DNA of 64,000 bases from Nocardia sp. SYP-A9097 (lineage in GTDB: Bacteria > Actinomycetota > Actinomycetes > Mycobacteriales > Mycobacteriaceae): NCBI RefSeq assembly GCF_009649815.1, contig NZ_WJIC01000026.1:9444-73443 (forward strand), read 5' to 3'. The number at the start of each line of letters is the position of its first letter. Within the stretch, counting starts at the first letter, position 1. The notes beneath the pieces are model-generated. The model was not told where the DNA came from and made no database searches. It worked only from the letters and a program-made list of their open reading frames with translations. Position numbers and translations under genes: made by a program. Positions 52,207 through 60,673 of this stretch are shown here, piece by piece.

Positions 52207-52998
52207 TCAGGAATGGGCCTTGGATACTTCCCACGGCGCCTGCGGCAGCACCTTGCCGGTCTCCAGGAGAGATTTGAGATTGGACACCACGGCCGGCCAG
52301 CCACTCGAAATGCCTTGCAGCATTTCCTGATTCGGCAGATTCGTGTGGGTGACGGTGAGTCGCACGATATCGATGTGCGGATCGACCTGGAAGGTGACCA
52401 CCGAGGGCTCGCGCTCCTCCTGCGGGGAATCCTCGAAGGTCAGCACCAGACGAGTGGGCGGGTCCGCCTCGAGGACCTTGCCGACCACGTCGATCACGCC
52501 CGAGCCGTCCGCGCGGCGATGCTCCCACTCCGAGCCGACCTGCCAGTCCGAGATGTTCTCGTGGAACCAGTACTGGGACGTGAGATCCGCGTCGGTCAGG
52601 GCCTGCCACACCTGTTCGGCGCTGGCGTGAATGTAGGTGACGTACACGTAGTCGGGGATGGTCGCGGTCATGGCGTACTCCTGTGCTCGGTTCTTGATGG
52701 CGCTGATCAGGTTCAGTCGGGGTCGGTCGAAGCTGGAGATCCAGCGCTGTTCGATGTCATGGATGGGCGCCGGATTGATGTAGTGCACCCGTTCGCGCCC
52801 GCGCCGCAGCACGGTGACGAGTCCGGCGCGCACCAGAATGTCCACGTGCTGGGTCACCGATTGGCGGGCCATCTCCACCCGCTCACACAATTCGCGCAGG
52901 GTTTGCCCGTTGTGTTCGCGCAGTCGATCCAGCACCAGCCGCCGTGTCGGGTCGGCGAGCGCTTTGAAGACCAGGTCCAGATCCGGTTCGTCTTGCAC
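52207..52998 (-). CDS. ArsR-type regulator fused to SRPBCC (AHSA1) domain
   Basis: GTG 52998 is preferred to ATG 53034 because a palindromic site occupies 53008-53027. The 263-residue protein has an ArsR winged helix (LVFKALADPTRRLVLDRLRE, ARQSVTQHVDILVRAGLV) at residues 5-95 and an AHSA1/SRPBCC ligand-binding domain at ~115-255 (VYVTYIHASAEQVWQALTDA, TSQYWFHENISDWQVGSEWE). The fusion probably senses a hydrophobic ligand. It is likely autoregulated and co-transcribed with the DinB gene. Confidence 0.85.
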   Translation of the reverse strand: MQDEPDLDLVFKALADPTRRLVLDRLREHNGQTLRELCERVEMARQSVTQHVDILVRAGLVTVLRRGRERVHYINPAPIHDIEQRWISSFDRPRLNLISAIKNRAQEYAMTATIPDYVYVTYIHASAEQVWQALTDADLTSQYWFHENISDWQVGSEWEHRRADGSGVIDVVGKVLEADPPTRLVLTFEDSPQEEREPSVVTFQVDPHIDIVRLTVTHTNLPNQEMLQGISSGWPAVVSNLKSLLETGKVLPQAPWEVSKAHS

Positions 52999-53007
52999 CC
53001 CCAAATC

Positions 53008-53027
53008 ATGCAGGCATTTACCTGCAT
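53008..53027. promoter_or_regulatory. Palindromic operator upstream of the ArsR-SRPBCC gene
   Basis: ATGCAGG at 53008-53014 and CCTGCAT at 53021-53027 form a perfect inverted repeat with a six-base spacer, directly before the start of the ArsR-type gene. It is the size and place of an ArsR-family operator. Confidence 0.7.
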
Positions 53028-53167
53028 ATGTCAATGGTGATCGAGGAACACGTGCGCCACCAGCGGTTTCCGCTCCTCACCTAGGTGGGGATTCGCGCCA
53101 CCTTCGGGCGGCATCGGCACCACTCGGGGCCCTGCCGCGCACGGCCGGGGCGGGCAAGACTGAACCC

Positions 53168-54118
53168 ATGCCGATCGCCAGCACCCTCGCCCACGCGGCG
53201 CCGACGCACCTCACGGTCCGAACCGAGGACGGGGTGGACCTCGCGGTACGCGCGTACGGTCCGGCCGATGCGGAGCTGACAGTGGTACTGCTGCACGGAC
53301 ATTGCAGCCGGGCCGCGCTGTGGACCCGCATTCGCGATGCGCTGCTGCGCCGGTATCCCGAGGCGCGGGTCGTCTGCTACGACCATCGCGGACACGGCGA
53401 CTCCGCCGCCGCGTCGTGGCGCACCTACAACCTCGAACAGCTCGGCCATGATCTGCGTGATGTACTCGACGCGGTCGCCCCCGCCGGACCGGTGGTCCTG
53501 GTCGGACACTCGATGGGTGGTATGGCGGTGCTGACCTATATCGGGCAGAACCCGCACGAGGTCGGCACTCGCATCACCGGGGTCGGCCTCATCGCCACCG
53601 CCGCCACCGGCCTGGCCGACGCCGGTATCGGCCGCTTACTGTGCCACCCGGTCATCTCCGTTTTCCATGCCGCCGTGCGCTGCGCCCCCACCCTGATGCA
53701 CCACGCGAAACTGTTGGCGGGCAACGTTTTCGCCCCGATCGTGCGCACCGCCGAGGCCGGTCACCGCAGGATCGACCCGCGCATGCTCACCCTCGCCATC
53801 GCCATGCACAACCCCACCCCCATCGTGACAATGTCCGCCTACCTCACCGCCTTCACCGCCTACGACCGCACCGACGCCCTCGCCGTCCTGTCGAAAATTC
53901 CCACCCTGATCCTGTGCGGCACCGCCGACCTGATGACCCCGCCGTCGCACTCGATCGCCATGGCCACCGCCATCGACTACGCCGACCTGGTCCTGATCGA
54001 AGGCGCCGGCCACTCGGTCATCCAGGAACAGCCCACCCGGGTCGCCGCGGCCCTCACCCGCCTGATCTCCCGCGCCACCCCCGCGACCACCACCCCCCGC
54101 CTGGCCCTGGTCGCCTGA
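53168..54118 (+). CDS. Alpha/beta-fold hydrolase
   Basis: ATG 53168 starts MPIASTLAHAAPTHLTVRTE. The 316-residue protein has LLHGHCSRAALWTRIRDALL, DHRGHGDSAAA, nucleophile elbow VGHSMGGMAVLT, acid LCGTADLMTPPS and histidine EGAGHSVIQEQP: a complete Ser-Asp-His hydrolase. The substrate is unknown; the closest general type is esterase/lipase or epoxide-like hydrolases. It ends before a large hairpin shared with the convergent gene. Confidence 0.85.
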   Translation: MPIASTLAHAAPTHLTVRTEDGVDLAVRAYGPADAELTVVLLHGHCSRAALWTRIRDALLRRYPEARVVCYDHRGHGDSAAASWRTYNLEQLGHDLRDVLDAVAPAGPVVLVGHSMGGMAVLTYIGQNPHEVGTRITGVGLIATAATGLADAGIGRLLCHPVISVFHAAVRCAPTLMHHAKLLAGNVFAPIVRTAEAGHRRIDPRMLTLAIAMHNPTPIVTMSAYLTAFTAYDRTDALAVLSKIPTLILCGTADLMTPPSHSIAMATAIDYADLVLIEGAGHSVIQEQPTRVAAALTRLISRATPATTTPRLALVA

Positions 54119-54142
54119 CCCGAAATCGCTTGCCGGACAGGT

Positions 54143-54203
54143 GATCACCAGGAACTGGCGGTCGCATTTCGGGAATGGATGCGACCATCACCTCCTGGTG
54201 ATC
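54143..54203. terminator. Nested hairpin between convergent genes
   Basis: Outer arms GATCACCAGGA (54143-54153) and TCCTGGTGATC (54193-54203) are perfect complements; inside, GGTCGCAT (54160-54167) pairs with ATGCGACC (54179-54186). The position between two convergent stops fits a bidirectional terminator, although there is no U-run. Confidence 0.65.
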
Positions 54204-54226
54204 GTCCGACCGGCATGCAGTCCGCG

Positions 54227-55006
54227 CTAGCGGTCGAGCGTGTCGGTGAAATCCTCCGCGTAGCCCAGGATCAGCAGCCGCTGCGTGGCCAGGACAGCGG
54301 CGAGTTCCGGCCATTCCGGGGCGGCGGCTGCTCCGTAGAGATGTGCGAGATCAGCCGCCACCGCGTGCGCCTCGTCCATAGTTGGAGCGGTGGGGCGGTC
54401 GAAGCCCAGAAATGCCGCGCCGATACCGATGTGACGGTAACCATGCACGGCCAATCGGCGCACGACAGCGTGGTTTCGGAAGATATCCCAATCGCTTTCG
54501 AAGTAGCCGTTCGGGATTCCCGCGATCGCCAGATCATCGCGAGGTACCGGAACGCGCTGAATCAAAACCACATCATCCAATACACGCTCGGGGTGACGAT
54601 TCGCCTCGATCAGCGCCGCGATGGTCGCCTCCGTTCCGGCCCGCGTGCCGTCCAATGCCGCCCATTCGACCCGTAGGCCCGGATCCTCGAGGGCGGCGGC
54701 GATGCGGACCGCACCCGAGTTGTCCGCGTGATGCACTGCGGCGGAGTCCTTTTCGTCGTACCCGTCATCGCGATAGTCGAGCCGGTCGTCGAAGGAAGCG
54801 TGCATGCTGGTGTACGCGCACTGGTTCACATCATCGAGCGTGCACACCAGCCGCGCCGGGGCATATCGAGCCCGCAGTTCCTCGAGAACCGGCAGCAACT
54901 CCGAGAACGACACGACCCCATCGAGTCGCGCCACGGTATTGGTATTCAACCGCTCGCGCGGGACAGGGTCGAAGGTGTCGAAGTAGCTCACTCGCATACC
55001 GCGCAT
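54227..55006 (-). CDS. Conserved hypothetical protein
   Basis: From ATG 55006 (or 54997) the ~259-residue product reads RVSYFDTFDPVPRERLNTNT, FSELLPVLEELRARYAPARL, and later VPVPRDDLAIAGIPNGYFES and DWDIFRNHAVVRRLAVHGYR. It is soluble with mixed structure. I do not recognise a family. The coding signal is strong, as third positions are GC-rich over the whole frame. No clear ribosome binding site decides between the two starts. Confidence 0.6.
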   Translation of the reverse strand: MRGMRVSYFDTFDPVPRERLNTNTVARLDGVVSFSELLPVLEELRARYAPARLVCTLDDVNQCAYTSMHASFDDRLDYRDDGYDEKDSAAVHHADNSGAVRIAAALEDPGLRVEWAALDGTRAGTEATIAALIEANRHPERVLDDVVLIQRVPVPRDDLAIAGIPNGYFESDWDIFRNHAVVRRLAVHGYRHIGIGAAFLGFDRPTAPTMDEAHAVAADLAHLYGAAAAPEWPELAAVLATQRLLILGYAEDFTDTLDR

Positions 55007-55097
55007 TGTGCCAACCCGGGCCGACAGCGCGCGGTGCTTGCATAACCGCGAGTAGGCGCGAGGCCGGCCGGGGCGATCCCGCGGACCTGCGGGCGAC

Positions 55098-55985
55098 CTA
55101 TCGCGTCGCGGGTGCGTCCTCGTGCTGTTCGATGAATTCGAGTGTGCGGGCGGCGATCTGGTCCGGTATCTGGAACAGGAGGCCGTGCCCGACGCCCGGA
55201 TAGGTGACGGTTTCACCGTGCGGAAGATGTTCGGCGATCCGCGCGCCGGCCACCTCGGGATGCGCCACCAGGCTCTCCCCGCCGAAGATCACCAGCGTCG
55301 GAACCGTAATCGATTGCAGTTCGGCATCTTTGAGCACCCGAGCCCAGCCGATCTTCATGCGGTACTCGATCGCGGGTTTGACCAGCGCGGCTTGCAGTGG
55401 GGTCAGTTCGACGCCGGGGGAGAGCCATTCCATCATCGCGCGCAGGTTGGCATCGCTCTTGCCCTTCATGCCGAACTGGACCATCTTCCACAGGATCTTC
55501 CACTCCGGCTTGGTCAGCACGCCGCCGGGTTCGATCAAGGTGATGCTCGCCAGCCGGCGCGAATCATGCAGGGCCACAGCGGCGGTATGCCACGCGCCGT
55601 GTGAATAGCCGATCAGATGTACTCGCTCGAGACCCAGCGCGTCCAGGACTTGCTGCAGCCAGGCCGCGAAATCGGATTCCTTTGCCAGCGGCGCGGTTTG
55701 CACGCTGCGGCTCGCCGTGCCGACGGTATCGAGCGCGTAGACGACACGGTTCCGTGCGAAGTCCTCGACGACCTGGTACCACGTCAGCCCATTGCCGCCG
55801 AAGTTGTGCAGCAGCACGATCGGCGTGCCATCGCCCGTCCCGGAGCGCCGCACATGCGTCGAACCGAAGGAGGTCTCGATATCGGAGGTCGTCGCGGGCA
55901 ACGGCCACAGCGCTTCCGCCTCGGTGTAGGCCCGCAGGAATGCCTCCCGCGACGCGTCGTTCCTGAACCGTCCGATCTTGGCCAT
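55098..55985 (-). CDS. Alpha/beta-fold hydrolase controlled by nearby TetR
   Basis: ATG 55985 starts MAKIGRFRNDASREAFLRAY. The 295-residue protein has PIVLLHNFGGNGLTWYQVVE (oxyanion HNFGGNG), nucleophile IGYSHGAWHTAAV, acid region VIFGGESLVAHPE and histidine GVGHGLLFQIPD. The substrate is unknown. A perfect palindrome 35 bases upstream and a TetR gene further upstream on the same strand suggest repression by that TetR. Confidence 0.85.
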   Translation of the reverse strand: MAKIGRFRNDASREAFLRAYTEAEALWPLPATTSDIETSFGSTHVRRSGTGDGTPIVLLHNFGGNGLTWYQVVEDFARNRVVYALDTVGTASRSVQTAPLAKESDFAAWLQQVLDALGLERVHLIGYSHGAWHTAAVALHDSRRLASITLIEPGGVLTKPEWKILWKMVQFGMKGKSDANLRAMMEWLSPGVELTPLQAALVKPAIEYRMKIGWARVLKDAELQSITVPTLVIFGGESLVAHPEVAGARIAEHLPHGETVTYPGVGHGLLFQIPDQIAARTLEFIEQHEDAPATR

Positions 55986-56019
55986 GGCCGCCCCTTCGAT
56001 CATCGTTGATGGTTGAAAC

Positions 56020-56037
56020 GTACCACAATGGTGGTAC
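56020..56037. promoter_or_regulatory. Palindromic operator before the hydrolase gene
   Basis: GTACCAC (56020-56026) and GTGGTAC (56031-56037) are perfect complements with a four-base spacer, and a further GTACCA follows at 56042. The site lies between the TetR gene (stop at 56083) and the hydrolase start (55985), the expected place for a TetR operator. Confidence 0.65.
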
Positions 56038-56082
56038 GCGCGTACCATGAGGGTGACCTGCGGGAATGGCTCCGGGAATGGC

Positions 56083-56706
56083 TCAGCGATACATCGTGCG
56101 ATACGCCGCGATGGTCGCCACCAGATGATCGACGATCTGCTCACGGGTCGCGCGCAGCGTCCCGTTCAGCCATGCCGAGAACATGCCCGCGTTACCGCTG
56201 GCCATGGTGACCGCCGCCAGGCGCCGCCGCACCGGATCCTCGATATGGGCGAAGAGATGATCCTGAATCAACCGCGTGAACGCGGGCATCACCGCGATGG
56301 TCGTCTGCCCCAGCCCCGTGGAGGAGTACGGCTCGACCAGGAACAGCCGGGACTTGCGCGGATCTTCCAGGACCTTGTCGACCAGTAGCTGCGAGAGCGC
56401 CCGATCCCGAGTCGGATCATCGGCGACCGCGAACGCGGTCATCGGCTCCAGGAATTCCTCCGCGATCTGCCGGTACAGCACATCGAGCAATTCGTCTCGG
56501 CTGCTGAAGCTTTCATAGAAATACCGGTCGGTGAGATTGGCGGTGCGGCAGACCGCGCGCATGGTCACCGCGCCCGCACCGGATTCGCCGATCAGATCGA
56601 GCGCGGCGTCCAAGAGCGCGGCGCGCCGGGCCGCACGGCGTTCGGTGAGGGTGGTTCCACCCCAGATACGGGGTTCTGCGTCGGAGGGGGGCTGGCCTGT
56701 CTGCAC
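56083..56706 (-). CDS. TetR-family regulator
   Basis: GTG 56706 opens QTGQPPSDAEPRIWGGTTLT, then an N-terminal helix-turn-helix AGAVTMRAVCRTANLTDRYF, YESFSSRDELLDVLY. The C-terminal domain is helical. 207 residues. Its target is probably the downstream hydrolase through the palindrome at 56020. The frame is open further upstream, but that part overlaps the next gene antisense-wise and shows no similarity. Confidence 0.8.
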   Translation of the reverse strand: MQTGQPPSDAEPRIWGGTTLTERRAARRAALLDAALDLIGESGAGAVTMRAVCRTANLTDRYFYESFSSRDELLDVLYRQIAEEFLEPMTAFAVADDPTRDRALSQLLVDKVLEDPRKSRLFLVEPYSSTGLGQTTIAVMPAFTRLIQDHLFAHIEDPVRRRLAAVTMASGNAGMFSAWLNGTLRATREQIVDHLVATIAAYRTMYR

Positions 56707-56771
56707 CGGGTCAAGGGTAGTGCCCGGCGCCGGGCGGATTCGCACACCCGGCGCCGGACCGCTCACCGCGC

Positions 56772-57173
56772 TCAGCTGACCACGCAGGCCGAACCCAGAT
56801 TGATCCCGGTACTCACCTGTACCCACGCCCACTGCGAGCCGTTGTACGTCCACGCCTGCAGCGCATGCGTGCCCGTGGAGGTCGGCGTCCAACTCGAGGT
56901 GGCGCTGCCGCCGCTGCCGAGGCTGAACTGCTGCGGGCTGAAGGTGGCGCTATTGCTGTCGTAGAGCCAGACGTACTCGTTCGGACTGCCGTTCACGGTG
57001 ACCGTGTACCCGCAGTTGGTGCCGTACTTGCTGCTACCGAGGCTGATCGCCGAGCCGGAGGACACGCTCACGCTGGTGACATACGCCGAGGCGTTCGGCG
57101 CGGCCAGCACGAGCGCCGCGGCCGCCGCGGCGATACCGCCCACCGCGAGAATCGGCTGTCGAGATCGGGTCAT
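56772..57173 (-). CDS. Secreted Ig-like small protein
   Basis: ATG 57173 is placed nine bases after aggggag; it opens a signal peptide (TRSRQPILAVGGIAAAAAAL, cleavage after NASA). The mature ~105 residues are Ser/Thr/Gly-rich with the pattern GSAISLGSSKYGTNCGYTVT, WLYDSNSATFSPQQFSLGSG and TGTHALQAWTYNGSQWAWVQ, an Ig/bacterial cell-surface-like fold, with two cysteines. Function unknown; export to the envelope is certain from the signal peptide only. Confidence 0.7.
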   Translation of the reverse strand: MTRSRQPILAVGGIAAAAAALVLAAPNASAYVTSVSVSSGSAISLGSSKYGTNCGYTVTVNGSPNEYVWLYDSNSATFSPQQFSLGSGGSATSSWTPTSTGTHALQAWTYNGSQWAWVQVSTGINLGSACVVS

Positions 57174-57286
57174 ATGGACCATCTCCCCTGAGAAAAGGGT
57201 GAATTGAATAGTGCGCCGAGAAAAGGCGCATACATGAAGTGTCGGCATTCAGGGGCCGCGACACGCCCGAATCCGGCTACTGGTTC

Positions 57287-57315
57287 CGCAATCGGTTGGG
57301 GCACAACCGATTGCG
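57287..57315 (-). terminator. Hairpin after the antiporter gene
   Basis: CGCAATCGGTTG (57287-57298) pairs perfectly with CAACCGATTGCG (57304-57315) around a five-base loop, 22 bases after the antiporter stop. No U-run follows, so it may be a terminator of the actinobacterial U-less kind. Confidence 0.6.
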
Positions 57316-57336
57316 TGATCTCTTGCGAACCGGACG

Positions 57337-59214
57337 CTATCCGAGCAGTTCGTCCAGGTAGCACCAGCGCCACGATTCGCCGGGCTCCACACTGCGCATC
57401 ACCGGATGCCCGGTGCCGTCGAAATGCTTGGTGGCGTGATTGCCCTGTGACGAATCACAGCACGCCACATGCCCACACGTCAGGCACATGCGCAGGTGCA
57501 CCCACACCAGGCCTTCGTCCAGGCATTCGGCGCAGGCGTCGGGAGTATCGGGGACCTTGGTGTGCGGGGCCTCGTGCAAATGTTCGCACCCGCCGGAAGT
57601 GGTTGGGGCCATGAGCAATTCGCGACCGTCGTCATCGGCTTCGGCAATACGGTCGATGGTGGATTCCTCGAGGTCGAGGGTGGCCATCACCGCCTGCAGG
57701 ATCTCGTGCTCGACCAGACCCGCATCGCGCACGCGCAGCACCGTTTCGCGTTCGGCGGCGAGCATGGCCAGGCGCAGGCGCCGGTATTCGCCGCTGGGGG
57801 TGATGCGCTGGGATTCCGAGCGCCCCAGCAGTTCCCACGCCGATTGTGCGCGTGCCACCGCCTGATTGCGCAGCTGGTCGACGATATCGGGCGGGGTCTC
57901 CTCACTGATATTGGCTTCCAGGGCCTCGAGTCCCGCGGCGGTGGCCTGCTGCAGCAGATTGGCTTCCTGGAGTAGGTCTTCGGCGTGACTGGGGCCGCGC
58001 AGTCGCAGCAGGCGCACCAGCAGCGGGAGTGAGAGTCCTTGCAGCAGCAAGGTTCCGGCTACGACCACGACCGCGAGCAGAATCAGCGTGGCGCGTTCCG
58101 GCGTGTCGGCGGGCAGCAGCAGGGCCGCGGCCAGGGTGACCACGCCGCGCATACCCGCCCAGGACAGTACGGCCGGACCGGTCCACGCCGGCCGGGGTTT
58201 GCCCTGCCGCCGGCCCTCCACCGACCAGGCGAAGTAGGTGGCCGGATACACCCAGATCGGCCGGGCCACAATCACAGTCGCGAGCACCGCCGCACAGGTG
58301 AGCACCAGCGTCTGGTGCGGCAGATCACTGTGCCAGGCGTCCTCGACGATATGACGCACCTGCAATCCGATGATCAGGAACACCGCGCTCTCCAGCAGGA
58401 ACTGGATGGTGCGCCAATTGGTATGCTCGGCGACCCGCGAGGCCGCCGACTGCCAGTGCGGCGCACCATGTCCCAGAATCAGACCGCAGGTGACCACCGC
58501 GATCACCCCGGAGGCGTGCAGCGCCTCGGCGGGCAGGTACGCGATCCACGGCGCGAGCAGCGAGACACTGGTATCGAGCACGGGATCGTTGATGCGCCGG
58601 CGCAGGAACGCCAGCACCATGGCCGCCACGACACCGAACAGCGCACCGCCACCGGCCGCGCCGAGGAAATCCGCGCCCGCCTCCCACATCGTGATCGCAC
58701 CCGCCAGCGCCGCGATCGCGGTGCGCAGGGTGACCAGCGCGGTCGCGTCATTGAACAGCGACTCACCCTCGAGGAGAGTGACCAGCCGCCGCGGCATACC
58801 GACCCGGCGCGCCACCGCGGTCGCGGCGACCGCGTCCGGCGGGGCCACCACCGCGCCGATCGCGATCGCGGCCGCGACCGGTACCGGCAGCAGCCAATAC
58901 ACGATGCCGCCCACCGCGAACGCGGTGAACAACACCAACCCCACCGACAGCATCGTGATCGAGACCTTCTTGGGCCGGAAATCGATCAGCGAGGTGCGAA
59001 TGGCGGTCGTATAGAGCAGCGGTGGCAGCAAGCCCAGCAGTACCAGTTCGGGTTCGATATCGAACTCCGGTACGAACGGCAGATACGAGGCCAGGACTCC
59101 GGCGATGGTGAGCACGAACGGCTCGCCCATACCCATCCGGCGGGCCAGCGCCGCCAATGCGACCGCTGCCGCCACCAATACGACGAGCCCGAACGCCAGT
59201 TCCACGAGGCTCAT
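57337..59214 (-). CDS. CPA1 Na+/H+ antiporter fused to UBP-type zinc finger
   Basis: ATG 59214 starts MSLVELAFGLVVLVAAAVAL. Residues ~1-410 form a 12-helix Na+/H+ exchanger with the conserved GAVVAPPDAVAATAVARRVG and ESLFNDATALVTLRTA. A ~110-residue helical linker follows, then a zf-UBP domain from about 540: CEHLHEAPHTKV..CAECLDEGLVWVHLRMCLTC, CDSSQGNHATKHFDGTGHPV. UBP fingers bind ubiquitin tails in eukaryotes; the bacterial role is unknown. The fusion recurs in actinobacteria. 625 residues, complete; ATG 59244 is an alternative start. Confidence 0.88.
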   Translation of the reverse strand: MSLVELAFGLVVLVAAAVALAALARRMGMGEPFVLTIAGVLASYLPFVPEFDIEPELVLLGLLPPLLYTTAIRTSLIDFRPKKVSITMLSVGLVLFTAFAVGGIVYWLLPVPVAAAIAIGAVVAPPDAVAATAVARRVGMPRRLVTLLEGESLFNDATALVTLRTAIAALAGAITMWEAGADFLGAAGGGALFGVVAAMVLAFLRRRINDPVLDTSVSLLAPWIAYLPAEALHASGVIAVVTCGLILGHGAPHWQSAASRVAEHTNWRTIQFLLESAVFLIIGLQVRHIVEDAWHSDLPHQTLVLTCAAVLATVIVARPIWVYPATYFAWSVEGRRQGKPRPAWTGPAVLSWAGMRGVVTLAAALLLPADTPERATLILLAVVVVAGTLLLQGLSLPLLVRLLRLRGPSHAEDLLQEANLLQQATAAGLEALEANISEETPPDIVDQLRNQAVARAQSAWELLGRSESQRITPSGEYRRLRLAMLAAERETVLRVRDAGLVEHEILQAVMATLDLEESTIDRIAEADDDGRELLMAPTTSGGCEHLHEAPHTKVPDTPDACAECLDEGLVWVHLRMCLTCGHVACCDSSQGNHATKHFDGTGHPVMRSVEPGESWRWCYLDELLG

Positions 59215-59341
59215 CGTGCCAGGGCGAGTGTCCGAATCCCGCATCGGCCGGGTGTGTCAGCGCCCGCATCCGCGGCCTCGGACCCGATCGGCGATGACGT
59301 GGTCCGAACTGTGTGCCTCGACTGCCATTTCGCATCTGAGG

Positions 59342-60673
59342 TCAGAGCGGGGCGCGCGGAGCGGACTCCATGGGTTTGCCACTGTCGCGCCAGGCCGCGA
59401 TTCCGCCCGCGAGGCTCGAGGCCTCATATCCGGCGCGCCGGGCCAGGGCGGCGAAACGCAGCGAGAGTTCGCCGACCGGGCAGACGAAAACGACTGGGCG
59501 CGAGCGGGAGAACGGGACGCCGTGGGCGAACATATCGTCGAGTTGATCATCTCGAATATTGAGCGCACCGGGCACATGGGCAATGCGGTAGGCCATGGCC
59601 CCGCGGGTGTCGACGATCGTGGGACGGGCGTCGCGGTCCAGGGTTTCGAGTTCGTCCGGGGTCAGCGCGGGGGTGGCGGCGAGTTCGGTGGCATCGGGGG
59701 GCGCCGGGCGGTGGGCGCGGCCGAACAATTCGGGGCGGCGCTTGCGGATATAGGACAGGTACGGTTCGATGCGGTCGCAGACGATGAAGACCGCGACCCG
59801 CGGCTCGGCCGAATCCGGCAGTGCGCGCAAATGTTCCAGCGCCGCGGCATAGGTGGCTCCGCTGGTGGGTCCGGCCAGCACCCCGTATCGCATCGCCAAT
59901 TCCAGCGTGGCATCGACTGCCATTCCGGCCTCGACCGCGATAGTGCGATCGTAGAAGTCCGGCTGGAACAACCCCACATCCCACATCTCGGTCTCCGAGC
60001 GGATACCCGGAATGAAATCACCGCGCTCGGACACCACCGCGATCGCCTTCAACTCCGGATTGTGTTTGCGCAGAAACGTTGCCGCGCCGCGCGTGGAACC
60101 GGTGGTGCCGAGTCCGCCGATCAGATAGTCGACCCGGGTGATGCCATCGTGCGCCAGATCCTCGTGGATTTCGCGGCCGGTGCCCTCGTAGTGGGCGTCG
60201 ATATTCTTCTCACTCGTGTACTGCGACGGGTGATGCCAGGCCCCTGGCGCTTTGGCCATGGTCGATTCGATCACCGAGTACACATCATTGGGTGCGGTCG
60301 GGTCCGGGCACTCCGAGAGTCCGGGCAGCTCTTCGATATCGGTGCCGAACAGTTGCAGCAGCTCGCGCACCTCGCTCACCCGGATGCGATTGGTGACCGC
60401 CCGCAAACCGACCCCGTGCATGGCACCCAGAATGCGCAGTGCCTTGGCGGTATTGCCGCTGGACGCCTCGATGAGGGTTTGCCCGCCGGTGACGATCGTG
60501 TCGAGTTCATCGCGGATCATGCCCCAGGCGACGCGGTCCTTCACCGAACCGAACGGGTTGAAGAACTCCAATTTCGCGTACAGCTCGATATTTTCGAGCC
60601 CGTGCACGGCGGGATCCAGGCGCAGCAGCGGGGTATTGCCGATGAGTTCGGTGATGTGGTCGTAGCGCATCAT
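59342..60673 (-). CDS. Cysteine synthase-like PLP enzyme fused to rhodanese
   Basis: ATG 60673 overlaps the preceding stop (ATGA). Residues 1-330 are a fold-type II PLP enzyme: ITELIGNTPLLRLDPAVHGL, FNPFGSVKDRVAWGMIRDEL (PLP lysine), IEASSGNTAKALRILG and GGLGTTGSTRGAATFL. Residues ~335-443 are a rhodanese: IVDTRGAMAYRIAHVPGALN and a catalytic-loop cysteine in VVFVCPVGELS. It resembles NGR234 Y4xP and diaminopropionate synthases such as SbnA. The combination suggests a persulfide-using reaction (inference). Last gene of the four-gene operon. 443 residues. Confidence 0.82.
   Translation of the reverse strand: MMRYDHITELIGNTPLLRLDPAVHGLENIELYAKLEFFNPFGSVKDRVAWGMIRDELDTIVTGGQTLIEASSGNTAKALRILGAMHGVGLRAVTNRIRVSEVRELLQLFGTDIEELPGLSECPDPTAPNDVYSVIESTMAKAPGAWHHPSQYTSEKNIDAHYEGTGREIHEDLAHDGITRVDYLIGGLGTTGSTRGAATFLRKHNPELKAIAVVSERGDFIPGIRSETEMWDVGLFQPDFYDRTIAVEAGMAVDATLELAMRYGVLAGPTSGATYAAALEHLRALPDSAEPRVAVFIVCDRIEPYLSYIRKRRPELFGRAHRPAPPDATELAATPALTPDELETLDRDARPTIVDTRGAMAYRIAHVPGALNIRDDQLDDMFAHGVPFSRSRPVVFVCPVGELSLRFAALARRAGYEASSLAGGIAAWRDSGKPMESAPRAPL

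Noticed and set aside
58039..59562. Long plus-strand frames at 48563-49894, 58039-59562 and 59105-60742
   Set aside because: They are antisense shadows of the ABC permease, antiporter and cysteine synthase genes, which have clear motifs.
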